A stretch of 64,000 nucleotides of DNA from Paralichthys olivaceus (GCF_024713975.1 NC_091113.1:11482501-11546500); one strand, 5' to 3'. Numbered from the stretch's first letter, positions 41,840 to 55,850 are shown. Notes: generated by a model not told the origin, from the sequence alone. Translations and numbers: made by a program.

Positions 41840-43890
41840 TCAGTTTTTAACTGATATAATGTCAATATTCATATATTAATATACTATATGTGAAATCATA
41901 GAAAATACCTAAATTAAAAGGGAAATGAGAGACTTAAATGTTGATCTAGAATTTCATATCTATAAGAAATCAGCTTTGTTTGCCATGTTTGAGTACACTT
42001 ACCTTACATTTGATTTAGCTGAGGCTTTTTAGCAAGGTTTAACCATGTCCACATACAGGGATTTGACTCTTGTTTAGTTCAGGCTACCACAAACTGGCAA
42101 CATAAGCTTTGACCACTATGTGCAATAGAGAGAAACTGTACAAGACAGTGGTGCAACGGGAGACGAGGTGTGTGAGGGTGGACGAGAAACATTTAACTAC
42201 TAATGCTGACCAGAGGACAATAGTGCAAAGATGCTCAAACAGATTTGGATCGATAACATACAAGTTACTTATATTAGGTATGTGAATTTATGTTGACTTA
42301 TGTTAAACCAACGCAAAACATGACTTCCATTGGTAGAAACTACATTTATGTAAAAACTATTTTATGTATATACTTAATCTGCATTTATATATTTTTTTTT
42401 TGTGTTGCTTTTCTATACTTCTGTACCCCTGTATTAAATATAAATAATAAGATAATCATTATTATTTCTTACTTCACTGCAGTTATTTGACAGTTCTAGT
42501 TACTTGTTTCTTTTAAAATTAAGATTTTACAAAAGCCTGTAAGATTTAACCACCAATTCACAAGCTTGCATCTGCATCAGTTGTTAATAAGTTAAGAAAA
42601 GTTCCACCAAAGAGTAAGTTTAAACTTCTCCGACACTTTCATTTAAACTTAGAGGTTAAAAACTTGCAATAAATCAATTTTTGGGAGCATCTACATTAAT
42701 CTTTCCTTCACCATTAATAATCTCATGACCCATCAAACTTGTCTTGTGACTATTTTGGACAAGGTCAGACTCCTCGGTTTGGAACCCCCGCGCTAAACTA
42801 CAGTGAGTGCGTATAAAAAGTTTTAAATGAGCTTCCACTCGAACAAGAGTATTTACAATCTCATCATGCAAGAATGATACAGTATGTCAGTAACACTCGT
42901 TTTAATGGGTTCTGATACTTTTGCTTCTTGAAATATGTTTTATTCACAACATTCCTTTTGCTGAAGACATATTTAGAACGTTGGACTTGAACCTAAAATG
43001 GAGCATTTTTAAGTTCCTGTATTGCCACTTCTGTAACTTTGTCTTCCACCGCTGGTGTGCTGTGTAATGATAACAACACCAGTAGACACGTATGAAAGCT
43101 GTTTTTCCAGATGCCTCAGACATTCCCTTCCGGAAAGGGAAACGGGCAACAGGGGGGATGTGAGGGCTAAAGGTGCGAGGAGGAAGACTAAAAGAGAACA
43201 GGCCGGTCGGGGGAGCACCTGAAGCTCTGCTGCGTGGCACGGTTTATTTCCATCACCCGGTGCCCTCTCTGATAGATGGCTATTGTGTTGTTTGACCAGG
43301 AAAGAGAATAATGAGTGAGGGGTTGGAAGGGAGGGGGTGGTGGACTGGCGGGTTGACCTGGGCGCTTTCCCCCACGGACCTAGGATTTGCAGAAGCAGGG
43401 ATGTGATGAGGCTTTTAGAGGCAGGCGGGGGGAGGGGGATTTTGAATTAATATAATGTGTGTGTCTGTGGAAAAGAAGAGTCCATACATTTTTTCATTAA
43501 CCAAAAAACAAAACATGTTTATAGACTTTAACATCCAACCATTTTAATCTTGGGATTTCTTTTTTTACACGCTAACTGTTTTTCCTCGTGCTTTCTATAT
43601 TTGTCCCTTCATTGTTTGCTATTCTTTTCCCCACCCATTGGGCACCTTTCCAGCTCTGCCTCTCACATATGTGATATAAATAAAGTTAATTGTCACTGTT
43701 TGTGTGTGTGTGTGTGCATATGAGTGTGTGTCTGTGCATATGTGTATGATCAGAGGGGTTAAGACGGGAAAACCCTGGCCATTGTGCACTAGTGACCCCT
43801 CAAAATCAATGTGACAGACCGGTTGATTGGCTGGAGGGTCCTGTCTCTCTGCACCTAATCCCTCAAGGTAGACCCTCAGCCAGGCCTGCC
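41840..43890. other. Gene desert start, no coding exon seen
   Basis: AT-rich to about 42900, then a more GC-rich segment (42950-43420) with motif-dense sequence such as GTTTATTTCCATCACCCGG and CTCTGATAGATGGCTATTG. I recognise no exon. The second part could be a conserved non-coding element. Confidence 0.4.
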
Positions 43891-43899
43891 GCGCTCTTT

Positions 43900-44005
<106 letters not shown>

Positions 44006-44979
44006 GAGCATGCATGGATGTATCTGTGCTTGTGTGTGTCTTTCTGCACCTAATCCCTCAAGATAGACCTAAGACCATGGGATGGGGTATTAGTGCAGTT
44101 ACAGGGGGTCAGGCCTGTGTGTGTGTGCGTGCCTGTGTGTGTGTGCCTGTGTGTGCGCGTGTGTGTGTAGGTAGGATAGAGCTTGAGTGTGAGCACTACT
44201 CCACAGTAGTCCAATTAGACTGCAGAGTACTTATGTATTTCTATGGGACTCAGACATGTGTGGAGGTAGTTGTGTTTTTTCCTTTTTGGGTGGGGGGCAT
44301 TTTCGTGCAGATTTGGACGGATAACCCAGTCGGGGTGAAATTGGACGCAGGCATCTGGATTTGACCTCGGGCCCTCGCAGCGACCCCCAGGTCACTCGGG
44401 GGTCACGGGGCACAAAGCAGAGCGCTGACCCTGCACAGGTCAAGCATGCGGGCGACTGAAAGGACGCCTTTGTGGGGTCTGGCATGCTCACTATTTCCCA
44501 TGAGCACCAGGGGACTGTGTCTGCCCAGGAAACTGGACCGGAGCGCAGGCCAGACAAGGTGTGTGTGTGTCTGTGTATGTAGATGGAAACCATAATTGAT
44601 TTTTGTTTATATTTCTGCGTGTTTGCCTTATGATTATCACTGACTGAAGGTCATAGTTTAGCCTGATTTTTATTTACCGCTGCACGACTCGGTATGTGTT
44701 TGTTTGTTCTTGTGCGTTTCGGTGAGATTTAACTGTCAGGAAAAAAAAAAAAAACCTGCATCTCCAATTTCTGTTTAAACTCCAGTTGAAGGATTACATA
44801 CCCCTCGCCTAAAAAAATTCTGCCACCCTTTGGGCAAATTCCCTTTCAAATCCAATCCTGCTTTTGTCCGAGCCTGAAAAGTTGACATTTTGGAGATACG
44901 TGATTTTTTTACTTGTGTTTATGTTTGTGTGTGTCAGGGAGAGAGAGATGGCTTAGCTTTTTAGGTACGCCCGTGGCCG

Positions 44980-45720
44980 TTGCTTGTGTACATCTGTTAG
45001 CGCCTCCTTAATGAGCGCATGCACGCTGCCTCCAGTCCTGTGTGTGGCCCTCGGAGAGGCAGAGAGGAGCCCTCTGCTCCAGTAATCACATTTAATTACG
45101 CACCAGCATTAGACAGCCCATGAATAGGGTTTTTAGGCAGGCCTCTCACACAGAAATTGGCTGCATCCAGCTGAACATTGCCCACCTTTGTCCTGCCCGT
45201 CCCCACTATATTCTATTAAGACTTTGTCATTTGACCATCAGCAAAGCACTATGGTCTAGCACTAACAACTGCCGCACTAATGCTTCACATTAAAAAACGG
45301 GGAGGTATAAGGGAACAATGGGCGTTTTTCTTGGCTGAGCCGGCTCGCGTCTGCCCCATTAATGAAGCAAATGGACCACACGTTAGACTCCATCCACAAT
45401 TACACAGCACCTACGAATCACAGATAAAGGATGTGTAGTCTCAAGAAAATCCTCCACGTCTGCTTATCTGAGGTTTGAGTAAAAAATCTGCGTGTGCGTC
45501 CTTAAGAGGGGAGAAGTGGAATTTGCTTTGTTAATCTCCAGGGGAGTGGGCGGCGTTCGTGGTGTGAAATCAATTTGGAAGCAGAGCATTTTGAAGATGA
45601 CGTGGGAGTTTTTGCATCACAGAGAGCGGAAGATGCCAAGTCGCCGTTTGCACTTCTCAGCTCCGTTTCTATCGACATTAATCACCATGTTCATGTGCAG
45701 GATTCTGATCTTACACTGAC
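44980..45720. promoter_or_regulatory. Candidate conserved non-coding element cluster
   Basis: A non-repetitive, non-coding block dense in homeodomain-like cores: TTTAATTACGCACCAGCATT near 45090, CCCATTAATGAAGCAAATGG near 45355 and CACAATTACACAGCACC near 45395. The base composition and motif density resemble vertebrate developmental enhancers. Conservation cannot be tested here. Confidence 0.3.
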
Positions 45721-45884
45721 AACCAGGTTCTGGGTCGACACATGAAAACATCACAACTGGAGATGGTTTACGCCCCTGAACTAAACCTGTTACTGTGGCA
45801 TGAAAAAGTCATTTTTACTTTCAGCGCTTGCACGAACACTGATTCTTTGAGACATCTTTTATTTTATTCCTCTCTTTTTACAGT

Positions 45885-46150
45885 ATAATAATGACTGAGT
45901 GAATTAGTCAGTCCTATTTGTCCCTTGAGGGTAATAAGACATCCATGATCTGCCTCCATCCGGGCCTGTCCTGGGCCCATGTCAGACATATCTCTTTCAG
46001 CTTGGCCGTCACACTTGGCCGCCATGTTGCTTTGGGCTGACCTTGTTTGCGTTTTCCAGGTGGTGTCCATCTCTGGGCGATTTTTTAGGTATGCAGTTCT
46101 GGTCCATTCTGAGGACATGTCCAAGCCGTTGAATCCGCTGATCTCCAGCA
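45885..46150 (-). mobile_element. Relic of a LINE (non-LTR retrotransposon) reverse-transcriptase C-terminus
   Basis: On the minus strand one frame reads LGHVLRMDQNCIPK and a shifted frame then reads WTPPGKRKQGQPKATWR, followed by LKEICLTWAQDRPGWRQI. This is the conserved C-terminal block downstream of the RT domain in many non-LTR elements ('GH..RM...R.P......W.P.GKR..GRPK.TWRR'). At least one frameshift and a terminator break it, so it is a dead fragment. No upstream RT or endonuclease is present nearby. Confidence 0.85.
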
Positions 46151-46463
46151 CCACACACTGGCTCTTAGTGTAGTTGTAAAATTCTTCTTTTGAAATCTTT
46201 TTATTATATAATAATGAGAATGTCATTTATCCTCCTTGTGTGTGATGTAAAATATTAACCCAGCTGAACTGCACACATCTTCCTCCATCCTCACATAATG
46301 TTTTGCTGTAGATAGTCGAACTATTTTTGATAAATCAAATGTTCTTCTACCTGGTTTATTCATTGATTAGTTACCGCCTGCATTTATACTCCGAGACGAG
46401 CGATATATTAGCTGAATGTTGTCAGAATAATACAGTAGATAATTCCCAGTGGCACCTTTACTA

Positions 46464-46489
46464 TCTCTCTCTCTCTCTCTCTCTCTCTC
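46464..46489. repeat. (CT)n microsatellite
   Basis: Uninterrupted CT tract of about 26 bp. Confidence 0.9.
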
Positions 46490-46798
46490 AGTGTAACATA
46501 CCGTAGCGTTGAAGTAACACATGGCGCTAATAACCCTCTCGTCTCTTTAAATGTTTATGTGTTTAATTCCTCGTTTGACAGCAAACAAGACTCATTTTCT
46601 ACATTAGGTCCGGTGTTCGGTTTTCAGGGCTGGGGGAAAAAAATATATTTTTCTTGACTCAACACTCTCTGTCGCACACACCGTGTGGGAGATTGCGCCC
46701 AAACTGACTATAAATCCAGTGTGTTTTTAAAAGACTAGACTCATAAAGAGAGGAGAGGTGACAGAGCAGCACTGATGGGTCAATATGGAGCCCATCCT

Positions 46799-46799
<1 letters not shown>

Positions 46800-46895
<96 letters not shown>
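46800..46895. repeat. (CA)48 microsatellite
   Basis: Uninterrupted CA tract of about 96 bp, with a further short CA tract at 47007-47031. Confidence 0.95.
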
Positions 46896-46897
<2 letters not shown>

Positions 46898-47599
46898 TAT
46901 GTCACGTATGCATGAGAACACACTCAATCACATTCATATATGCATATTGTATACATGTCTGTCCACACATGCACATACTGAAGCACACAATGTACAGTAT
47001 GTAGGGACACACACACACACACACACACACAGGCACAGAGTGTTGTGAATGGTGTGTTTGAGTGGAACAGAATGACTGTGGGGATTCATGCTGGCTTTCC
47101 TCTATTAAACTCTGCAATAAGGCTCACTGTGTATGGGAGTGCTGACGTCCCTGCCCACCTCAATGATCTACAGCCTGCGCATGTGTGTGTGTGCGTGCGT
47201 GCTAAACTCTCTACCTGTTCCCAATGATCTATAGCTCCAGGGGATTTTATATACCATATACGAACATTTGTATGCATTTGTGTGTGTTTAAATCAATGTT
47301 TGAGCGTGTCCACAAGGGCGTGCAGCTGCATGCTCCATGGCTCCGGCTTGCAAAGGCTTGGGGTTTGGCACACAGAGGGAGGGAATTCCTTCAGAATCGG
47401 ACCGAGACAGAGCAGGGTCTCACTGGTGACTCCAAAACCGCTGCAAACCTCGGTAGGGGCGGGGGGGGGGGTGATAATTTACAGTCCGAGCGGGCTGCAA
47501 CTGAAGGGGGACTCAGTGAAGTGGTGGAAATGGGCCGGCCCCGTATATCTCTCAGTAATTGACGACGTTTGAGCCCAGTGCAGAGTTCAGAGCCAGGAG

Positions 47600-47800
47600 A
47601 GAAGGTGTTGTCCCGGGTTCTCCTCAGGCCTCCTCCACAGCCCCTCTCTCTCCCTCTCTCTGTGGCCGCCTGCGGCCGCTCGGCCAAATAGAGGCCTTCT
47701 ATTTGAGACGCTGCTTTATACGGCTCTCTGCTGCTGCTGCCAGCAGCATCATTAGGATTTTAGGAGTGGCACTTATCACATGAACAGCCAGGTCCTTAGT
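47600..47800. promoter_or_regulatory. GC-rich motif block, possible regulatory element
   Basis: Contains CpG-bearing GCCTGCGGCCGCTCGGCC followed by an inverted repeat CAAATAGA-GGCCT-TCTATTTG (47685-47705) and then GCAGCATCATTAGGATTTTA. Non-coding and non-repetitive. Function is unknown. Confidence 0.25.
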
Positions 47801-48554
47801 ACCCAGTGAATATTAGGATCATTCCTGCTTTGCTTTTTCTTTTATTATTGCTTTATTTGATATATTACAGACAGAATACCCATCAGCCTGAACACCCCCA
47901 ACAAACTCAGTATGTAGCCATGGATGATGCAGTCATGACAGAAAAGAAAATCATATCAAATCTTTCTTGAATTGCACTTCATCTGCTCTGTGCACAGGGA
48001 ACACAAAAAACAGGAAGCAGTTTGATTTGACGGCATAAGTGAGTCTGAAATCTGCTGTCAGCTCTGTTGACCATTTCCAAATCAATGCAAAAAAGTTGTT
48101 CTACACGTAACATTTGAATGTTCTCTGTCTTTTGTGCATCTTGTGAGTTTTTCCACATGGAGGCGCAGAACACTGATGCTTCGGCAGAGAAAGGGGAACA
48201 AGAGGTTTCAAAGTTAGTGTTAGGGCTAGTAAACCCTAAACCTAGCTTTGGTTTAATGCCATCTACCTGAGAGAGCCACGCTAAAGACTATTTTGCACTT
48301 TTCCAATACGTAATGGGACATGTTTGGAGTTCAAATTGTCAGTTCCCCTGTGATTATCTAACTGTACAGTTGTGGTTTCATTTGCCCAGGTTTTGACTTC
48401 TCTGGCTTTGTGATATTTACTGCTTTACCAATACAGAAGAGGTAAATGCAATATTGTTTATGCTGCTTAAAACTGTGAAATAGAATCATAAATAAATAAG
48501 ACAAATCAAAATAAATAATGAAAACGTGTCTTTGCACAAAGATTGTCCTGGCCA

Positions 48555-48650
48555 CTGTGTGTGTGTGTTGTGTGTGTGGCAGAGTGTGTGTGTGTGTGTG
48601 TCTCTGTGTGTTGTGTGTGGTAGAGAGTGTGGGTGTGTGTGTTGTAATAA
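48555..48650. repeat. Imperfect TG-rich tandem sequence
   Basis: Successive TGTGTGTG blocks interrupted by GGCAGAG, TCTC and GGTAGAGAG units: GTGTGGCAGAGTGTGTG and GTGTGGTAGAGAGTGTG look like two copies of a compound repeat. Confidence 0.8.
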
Positions 48651-49696
48651 ACAGGAAATCTCTCTTCAGTCCCAGCTAATAAAACGCAGGCCCGGGAATT
48701 CACTTGTTAGCAGAAATTATGGTGCAGATGCTCACAGTTACGGATGATAACTCATTTCAACAGCACACACACACACATCCTAAACTACACTCATGCAGAT
48801 TAATTTTCAACTATTTTAATTGTAGTTTTTTTTGCACAGTTCACTCACACCCGTCCATTTTTCTACATAGTTTTCCACATTCCTCCCATTTCTCTTTTTT
48901 CTTCCCCCCTCTTGAAGGATATACTATCCTTCTTCCCTCTCTCCCTTTTCACATGCCTTCCCCGCCTCTACTTGTTCTCCCTTCCTCTTCCTTTCTTCTG
49001 CTCTCATCGAAATTCAGCTGTGTAATTCCCTCTCCGAGGACACCATTGATCTCTCCCTTCCTGCAATGTTTTGAGAAACACTGGGCGGGCCGAGCCGGGG
49101 GTTTTAGCGTCAAGACAGGAGCAGCAGGGAGGACAGTGAGAGGAGGCAGAAGGGACGAAGAGGACAGGGATGACAGAAATGAACTGCAGAGAGAGAAACA
49201 GGAAGCTGAAAGAGAAAGCTGAAAAAGGGGGGGTTAAAGTAGAGGAGGGGGAGGTCGTGGAGGAGAGCCAGACCCCCCCCCCCTCCTCGTCCTCCTCTCT
49301 GTAGTGGCTGAAGAAGAAAAGACACGGGCTTTCCTCGTGATCGCATCTTCCGCCCCTCTTTTTGAAGCCCAGAGAGACAAGAGAGCAGCTATTTACTGGA
49401 GCCCACACATAATGGCCACTTTTATTTACTTTCGTCCATTTAGCTTCTGCCAAGGCCTCTCTGGTGTGTGGGCCAAAAACAGAAACCTGAGGTGTTTTAC
49501 AAAGTACCAACGTCCCCTCCTCCTCCTCCTTTAGATGTGTGTGTGCGTTCTTCATTTATTTACGTATATTCCAATCCATACCACCCACAATACAGAACAA
49601 CGAAAAATCCCAATTCAGATACGATATGTATCCCCAGCTCAACATGTGGGCACATTTATATATGACCTGCCTTCAATCCTCCCCCAGGCCAGGCCT

Positions 49697-49807
<111 letters not shown>

Positions 49808-50154
49808 CCCTGCTCTGACACCAGAAAGGTCAGCTATCCAGGCGGCGACGGCGCTGACCCTGTGTCCCAAGGCGAACCTCCATAGTGACCAACCGGTCGT
49901 CTCCGCGGAGTTCACCGTTGACCTTTTATAGAGCTTTTTTGATACCAGACCTCAGACAAACTGCTTTTTTTTTTTACGCGTCTCTTTTGCTGTTTATAAA
50001 TCTGACTTTATACCTATAACTATTACATATGACCTTGTTTATAGAGTTGTTTTCATTTGTTTCCTTTTGTGCAATTAATCCTGAGGTATAGAAAATATAT
50101 TTTCTAGAGAAAATTCAAATTCATCAATTTTAAACGGACAAATGTTACCTTGCA

Positions 50155-50285
50155 TTACATATCACTTAGCTGATGCTTTTATCCAAAGCAACTTACATTA
50201 AGTGCATTCAATCATGAGGGTGCAAACCCACAACAGCAAGAATCATGTTAGTGGCAAAACTACAAAGTGCCATATATAAGTGCAA
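50155..50285 (+). repeat. Teleost 'TTTATCCAAAGCAACTTACA' interspersed repeat
   Basis: CACTTAGCTGATGCTTTTAT, CCAAAGCAACTTACATTAAG, TGCATTCAATCATGAGGGTG and ACAACAGCAAGAATCATG, then AACTACAAAGTGCCATA, are ordered blocks of a very common fish repeat. Recently recognisable but diverged. Confidence 0.8.
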
Positions 50286-50289
50286 CTAA

Positions 50290-51340
50290 AGTCTATTTTA
50301 TTTTTTAAATAGGAGAAAAGACAAAATTAACGAGCAATGATTCCAATAAGATTTATTATATACCTGCTAATTCTATTATAATGCTAATATTACTATTTAT
50401 GAGAATAGTATTGGCATAAGTAAAATAATATAAATTATGAATTGAGATTTTAGTTTAGGGACAGTGTTGTATAAAAAAACATGTTTGTATGTCATTACAA
50501 TTCAATGCAATTTATTTAAAAAAGAGATTTTGGATTAATTGTTTTTATAGGACAGTGAATTAACTTAAACAGCCTTTTTTTTATTTTGTTATGTAATTTC
50601 AATAAAATCCAAAAGCATGTGATAATTCTCTCTCTACCATTTTTTAATGCTTCCGTTTCAAAACATTTGGAGGCATCATGTCCATCACATGGGTTGGGAT
50701 GTCGTCAGCGGGATTAAAAAAAATACTGAGGTCATGAGTGCAACTCCTCCCCCGGAAATATTTGAGTTAACCACATAACAAAAAGAGTCTCTAAACTTTG
50801 TAATTCTTTATTTATTTTATAGTTTATCAACGCGACTAACTGCTCTGCTATGTTATCTGGAAATTGTATTCCCCTGAATGAAAATCCAAATGTTTGTATG
50901 TCTAGACAGTCTGCAATAATATCTTGGTGGGGAAATAGTAATTTTTTTCTTTTTGTCTTCAACTTAGTTACATGAAAATTAAAGATTCAAAATGACTGGA
51001 ATTGGTCTGTAAAATACTCACCATATGTACAGTCATTTCAGTTGATTTATGTAAACTCTGTCTTTGCCTAAATTTTACAAATCCTCACCAAAAATACAAC
51101 TTTATGTTCCTAAACATTTGTCTTAACTCTGCTTCCTTTTATATTGAATGTGTTTCTTCAGATGTTGTCACTGTGAGGTCTCTCACTTCTCACACACTCC
51201 TCAGACTCTTGATCTTATGAAACTGCAGCCAGCGTGTGACTGATCGTCCTGCTCTCGCACCAAACTTGTTTTCTCCCAGAGAGAGAAGCTACTTTCTCAC
51301 AAACGAAGCTCACAAGGGGTTGATCACAAGACAGAGCAGC
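50290..51340. other. AT-rich intergenic stretch, nothing recognised
   Basis: Low-GC sequence with short open frames only. No exon, RNA gene or clear repeat is visible on either strand. Confidence 0.4.
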
Positions 51341-51540
51341 CTGTGCTTTGCTCACTCTTCCTCTCGTTGTTCTGTGTGTGTATGTGTGCGTGTGCGCTGA
51401 CAGTGCAGTGACGGACGCCCTTCTTGCATCGGGCCTGATGCCTTTAGTTAGGGGGCCTCTGAGGCTCCTGCATTCAAAAACAAATAAGCTGCCACATAAA
51501 GATCATCCTTCATTTCTTCTGCAGTCACTCACCCCGCGCT

Positions 51541-51541
<1 letters not shown>

Positions 51542-51603
<62 letters not shown>
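51542..51603. repeat. (CA)n microsatellite
   Basis: Uninterrupted CA tract of about 62 bp. Confidence 0.95.
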
Positions 51604-51605
<2 letters not shown>

Positions 51606-52899
51606 ACACCCACATAAAGAAGCACCATCACTTAACATGCACCGACTACCATACCTCACCAATAACTAACAACGTCCTTTTTAAAAGTACACGCCGCTAA
51701 ACACACACGCCCAGGCATGCACCAGAGGCTAACATCTGTAAGGGATTTGTACAGTGAGATGATACCCAATAATAAATAATGTGAACATTTGAAACTCATT
51801 TCAGCCTCCCTCTGTGTGACCCCAAACAAGGTCAGAGGCGTGCGCGTGCATGTGTGTGCGTGTGTAAAATGAAGAGAGAACAAGGGCCCAGCATGCACAT
51901 TTACACTGCATTATTCATGCATGTCTATGATATGACGACTCCCACAATCCTCCAGGTGTTCCCAATTCCCCGTTGCTGCGACGACCCCGCCTCAGTGGCC
52001 CCCTCACCCTCTCACCCATCACCCCTCACCCTTCATCTTCTCCCCTTAAAGATTAAAACAAGCCAAAGCTCTCCATCAAATCTCGCCTCCTCTGCAGACC
52101 TTTAATCACATGGATCCTTTAATTGGTTAGTTGATATTTTCAGACAATTCAGGGTCAGTCCCTTTTTTTATTTTTTTCCCCCATGAGATTGTGGTTTGGT
52201 ATGCGTCCAGTAGGGGAGGCTGTAGCTCATCCTTTAAGACCTTTCCTGTGGCTTCCCATAACCAGCTGATCCTGCGGGTCAGAGGTCAGCGGAGGGCCTG
52301 CGAGGAGGGCCGGGCGTTCCAGTTGAGCTTGTGCAGAATTTAACAGGGATAAAACAGAAAGAGGCGAGTGAAAGGGAGGCGTGAAGTCACTGCAGTGGTT
52401 GAAGTTTACGCCGACGGAGGATGTGACTCCTGATGTCCTCCTCCACCTCCTGCCTTTGAGCCCCCCCACCACCACCACCACCACCATCTTTCCCCGCTCT
52501 CAGGACAGCCTGTTTGATATTTTGCTTTTGTCATGGCAGCAGAGGTTTGTTTGAGATGTGATGGGATCATCCATTATGTCACCTGACCCAACTCTGAACC
52601 TGCACACACAATTGTCGTGGGACGTCATCTCAAAGAGGACCACCTTTAACTTTATGTGTGTGTAGCTGAGATTTTCTGTGGAGTGTAGAGGTGTGTGTGA
52701 GTGGGTTGGGGTGGGGGACAATGGGGGGGAGACAGAGGTGGCATATGACAGGTATGTCAGCTACAGGGGGGAGGAGGGGGGAGTAAATCTGACCCAGGTG
52801 ACACACCCCACCACGTAAACACACACACGCAGTCAAATGCACACACACCTTCACATCTGGTTTGGCCATCGGTCTCAGTTTGACGTGCCCCTCCTCCAG

Positions 52900-52908
<9 letters not shown>

Positions 52909-52931
<23 letters not shown>

Positions 52932-52975
52932 AACACATTCACACACACACATACACACACACACACACACACACA
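52909..52975. repeat. Interrupted (CA)n microsatellite
   Basis: CA tracts broken by AAACACATTC and a single T. Further CA tracts follow at 53098-53122. Confidence 0.9.
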
Positions 52976-53270
52976 TTAATTCTCCCTGTAGTGCTGCTGC
53001 TCCTCACCCATTTTCTATCACTGGCAAAGTAAACCCACCATGTGAGAATGATGAATGGGCTATCCTGCACCGGAAGCACACGTTAGACCCCCCACCCCAC
53101 ACACACACACACACACACACACTCCTACCACAGCCCTGCTTCATGCACACCTGCCAAACACAGACACACACACTCACTCCCCTCCCTTGCTCTCCCCAAT
53201 CCACTATCCTTTTTCCTCCTCTTTCTCCCCTGGTGACCTCATAAGCCTCCTTGCTTCCTGGTCTACCCTC

Positions 53271-53272
<2 letters not shown>

Positions 53273-53326
<54 letters not shown>
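53273..53326. repeat. (CA)n microsatellite
   Basis: Uninterrupted CA tract of about 54 bp. Confidence 0.95.
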
Positions 53327-53331
<5 letters not shown>

Positions 53332-53529
53332 GATGATGTGTGTGTCTAATACAGAGCGCACAGTGTCTTGTCGACGGTGTCCAGTGTCATACACACACCT
53401 GCAGGTCATGTGCTTGTGTTTATTGTGTGCTTTGTGCGAGTGGATGCCTTTAAACGCACTGCAGGTTTGTGTGCGTGCTGAGGCGGAGGCTAAAGGATTA
53501 CATGTCACACAAATAGAAAGTTAAAAGAT

Positions 53530-55840
53530 TTCCCTTTCCATCCTTTATTTAAAAGATGACATAAAACAGCTTTTTTTAATAAAACACAAAGTAAACGACT
53601 TAGAATTTTAAACTCAATCTGGGCAACATTACACCAGTTTAGCATTGCAAATGACATGTTTTTCTTTCTTTTTCTGCAGCTACAGACATCACATGTATAG
53701 TTGACCTGAGGGAGTCTGAAATCAGCCAGGGGAAATGTTGAAACTCCAGGTGGTCCACAACCAATTAAATAAAGCATCACTGTGCTTCTTTTTGAAACAC
53801 ACACACACACAATCTCTCAATAGAAGCCCTCTCGATGCAGAGAGAAAAGAGGGGGGGGTTTGGAAAAAGAACTATTTTTCCTCCACAAATCCCCTAATGT
53901 TGGAGAAAAAAAAGTGAGGGGGGGACGAGTTTCATTTGCTGTCAAAACATTTGTAGTGAAATTAAACATATGGATGCCACAGGCAAAAGCGAGGGTAGGA
54001 ATATTTTAGAGCAGCACGATGTTACGCTAACCCCTCCAGTATCTTACACACTGCCTCCAGAGATTAATGGAATAAAGGGGGGTGTAGAAGGGTGGGGTTG
54101 AGGGTGAGGGGGTGTCCTGTCTTTCTGAGGCCACCGCAAAAATCTATATTTCCTCCATGCTTTTACAGCTCTACCTTTTGGCCGTATATACACTCCCAGA
54201 TATCCCCTCAAAAACCTGTAAATATTAAATGTCCTGAGCTGCAATCAGACTTCCAAATTATTGAGACGTGTGTGTTTGAAATTGTTGTATTTGATTTGTT
54301 TTTAAATAATTTCCTCACAGGTTTTTACATTTTTACACAAAAATAAAACTCATAATGACTCCATAGCTTTTTAAAACACTCCTGCAAAAGTATAACTCAT
54401 TACTCACTTAGTAGATACTTTGCACCTATACAGTTCTTAAATGTTTGGTTGTGCTAGTGTCTCTAAATAGATGAATGAATAGATAAGACGTTCTGTTCTG
54501 TTAAATCAGTGTGTTTCAGGACCGCAGCGAGGTCACTGGGTGAAGCTTGTATAAGGAAATGTCAGTGCGTGAAGATGAAGATAAAGAAAAAAACAAGGAA
54601 TGTGCAGATATGTTCACAAATGAATGGTGCGCTTGTTGTTTTATTCCCTCAGTGGGGAGAGAATTGAACTGAATGTCTCAGAGTGAGCACAGCCTGGTGG
54701 GAGGGGTACGTTCACCAGCACCGGTCCTGTTTTACTCTAAAGTTGTCTAATCTCTCTCATATTGTCAGAAGTTAACAATTTTAGGGGCTTACGAGCTCAG
54801 AAGTGTCAGACGTGTGATACCACCTGCTTCCTGATATTTGTTACATGAATATCAGTTAAAGAAAGAGTTTGACCAGCAACGCTTTCACACACTCACAGTA
54901 GAAATCTATCATTTCAAATGAAAGTGGAGCAATCGCTTAATTCACACCCAAAAGCACAAGTATCAAGTCAAATTATGTTTTATTTATTTAGCAATTAAGT
55001 TTGATTTCTCCTATTCTCCCCTTGAGGTGGTGTTGTAAGCGACAAAAGAAATTTACTGAAATTCAAATTTAAGCTTTCGAATGATGCGCATGGATATTTG
55101 CCATGAATATGAGAAATAATTTCAGTTGTTTGATTTAAAATCTATAATTTTGTAGAAAAAATATATCATTAATTCATACCCAAAAGCAGCAGTGTCATTT
55201 CAAATTAGAGTTGAATTATTTATATTTTTAACATAAAATGATAAATTACTTTTTCTTTTTCCAATTTTTCATCCTAAAGGTTTTATTATGAGCGACAAAA
55301 TATTGCAGAAATGTATAGTGAAGCTTCTAACTCGTGATCAAAACTGACTGAGATTGATATTTAATCATGGCATTAGACTTGGTGCAACATTTTCAGATTA
55401 ATATAGATTGTAATACTTTTATTCACATCCTTCAAATAAAATGCTTATTAAATGTTTTGAGCAACAGAACAAAGGCTTTTTATTGTGTTTTGACCCACTA
55501 TGAAATGAAAAAAAAGTCCTTTTCGTATAGAAAAGTAGAGCTCTTCACACAAAGAAACCTTCAGTTGATAAAGAGATGGGATTTTCTTCCAATAGAATTA
55601 AAATCCCCCATTTTTCTATTCCTTCATCAACTTTAAATTGTTTATTTGTTCTTTACCTGTGACATTTGACCACATTTGTAAAAAAGAAAAAGAGTGTAGC
55701 CATCCGCTGATATATTTGCATACTCAACACATAACTCTTTTTAAAAAGCAAATATAAATATGTGAATGATTGTCAATAGGTTTAACAAATGTTTAAAATG
55801 AGTTTACGTGGTTTTGTTCTCATGTACGCTCCAGAGGCTG
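53530..55840. other. AT-rich intergenic stretch, no gene seen
   Basis: Non-coding. Two similar short segments, CACCCAAAAGCACAAGTATC near 54947 and CATACCCAAAAGCAGCAGTG near 55175, hint at an old local duplication. No exon is recognisable. Confidence 0.35.
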
Positions 55841-55850
55841 CAGGTGAAGA

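Noticed and set aside
46800..46895. Regular repeats considered as a possible array
   Set aside because: Pure dinucleotide repeats without spacers; not CRISPR and the genome is vertebrate.
49004..49555. 183-residue minus-strand frame
   Set aside because: Low-complexity E/G and S/F composition from purine-rich DNA, no homology recognised and no splice support.
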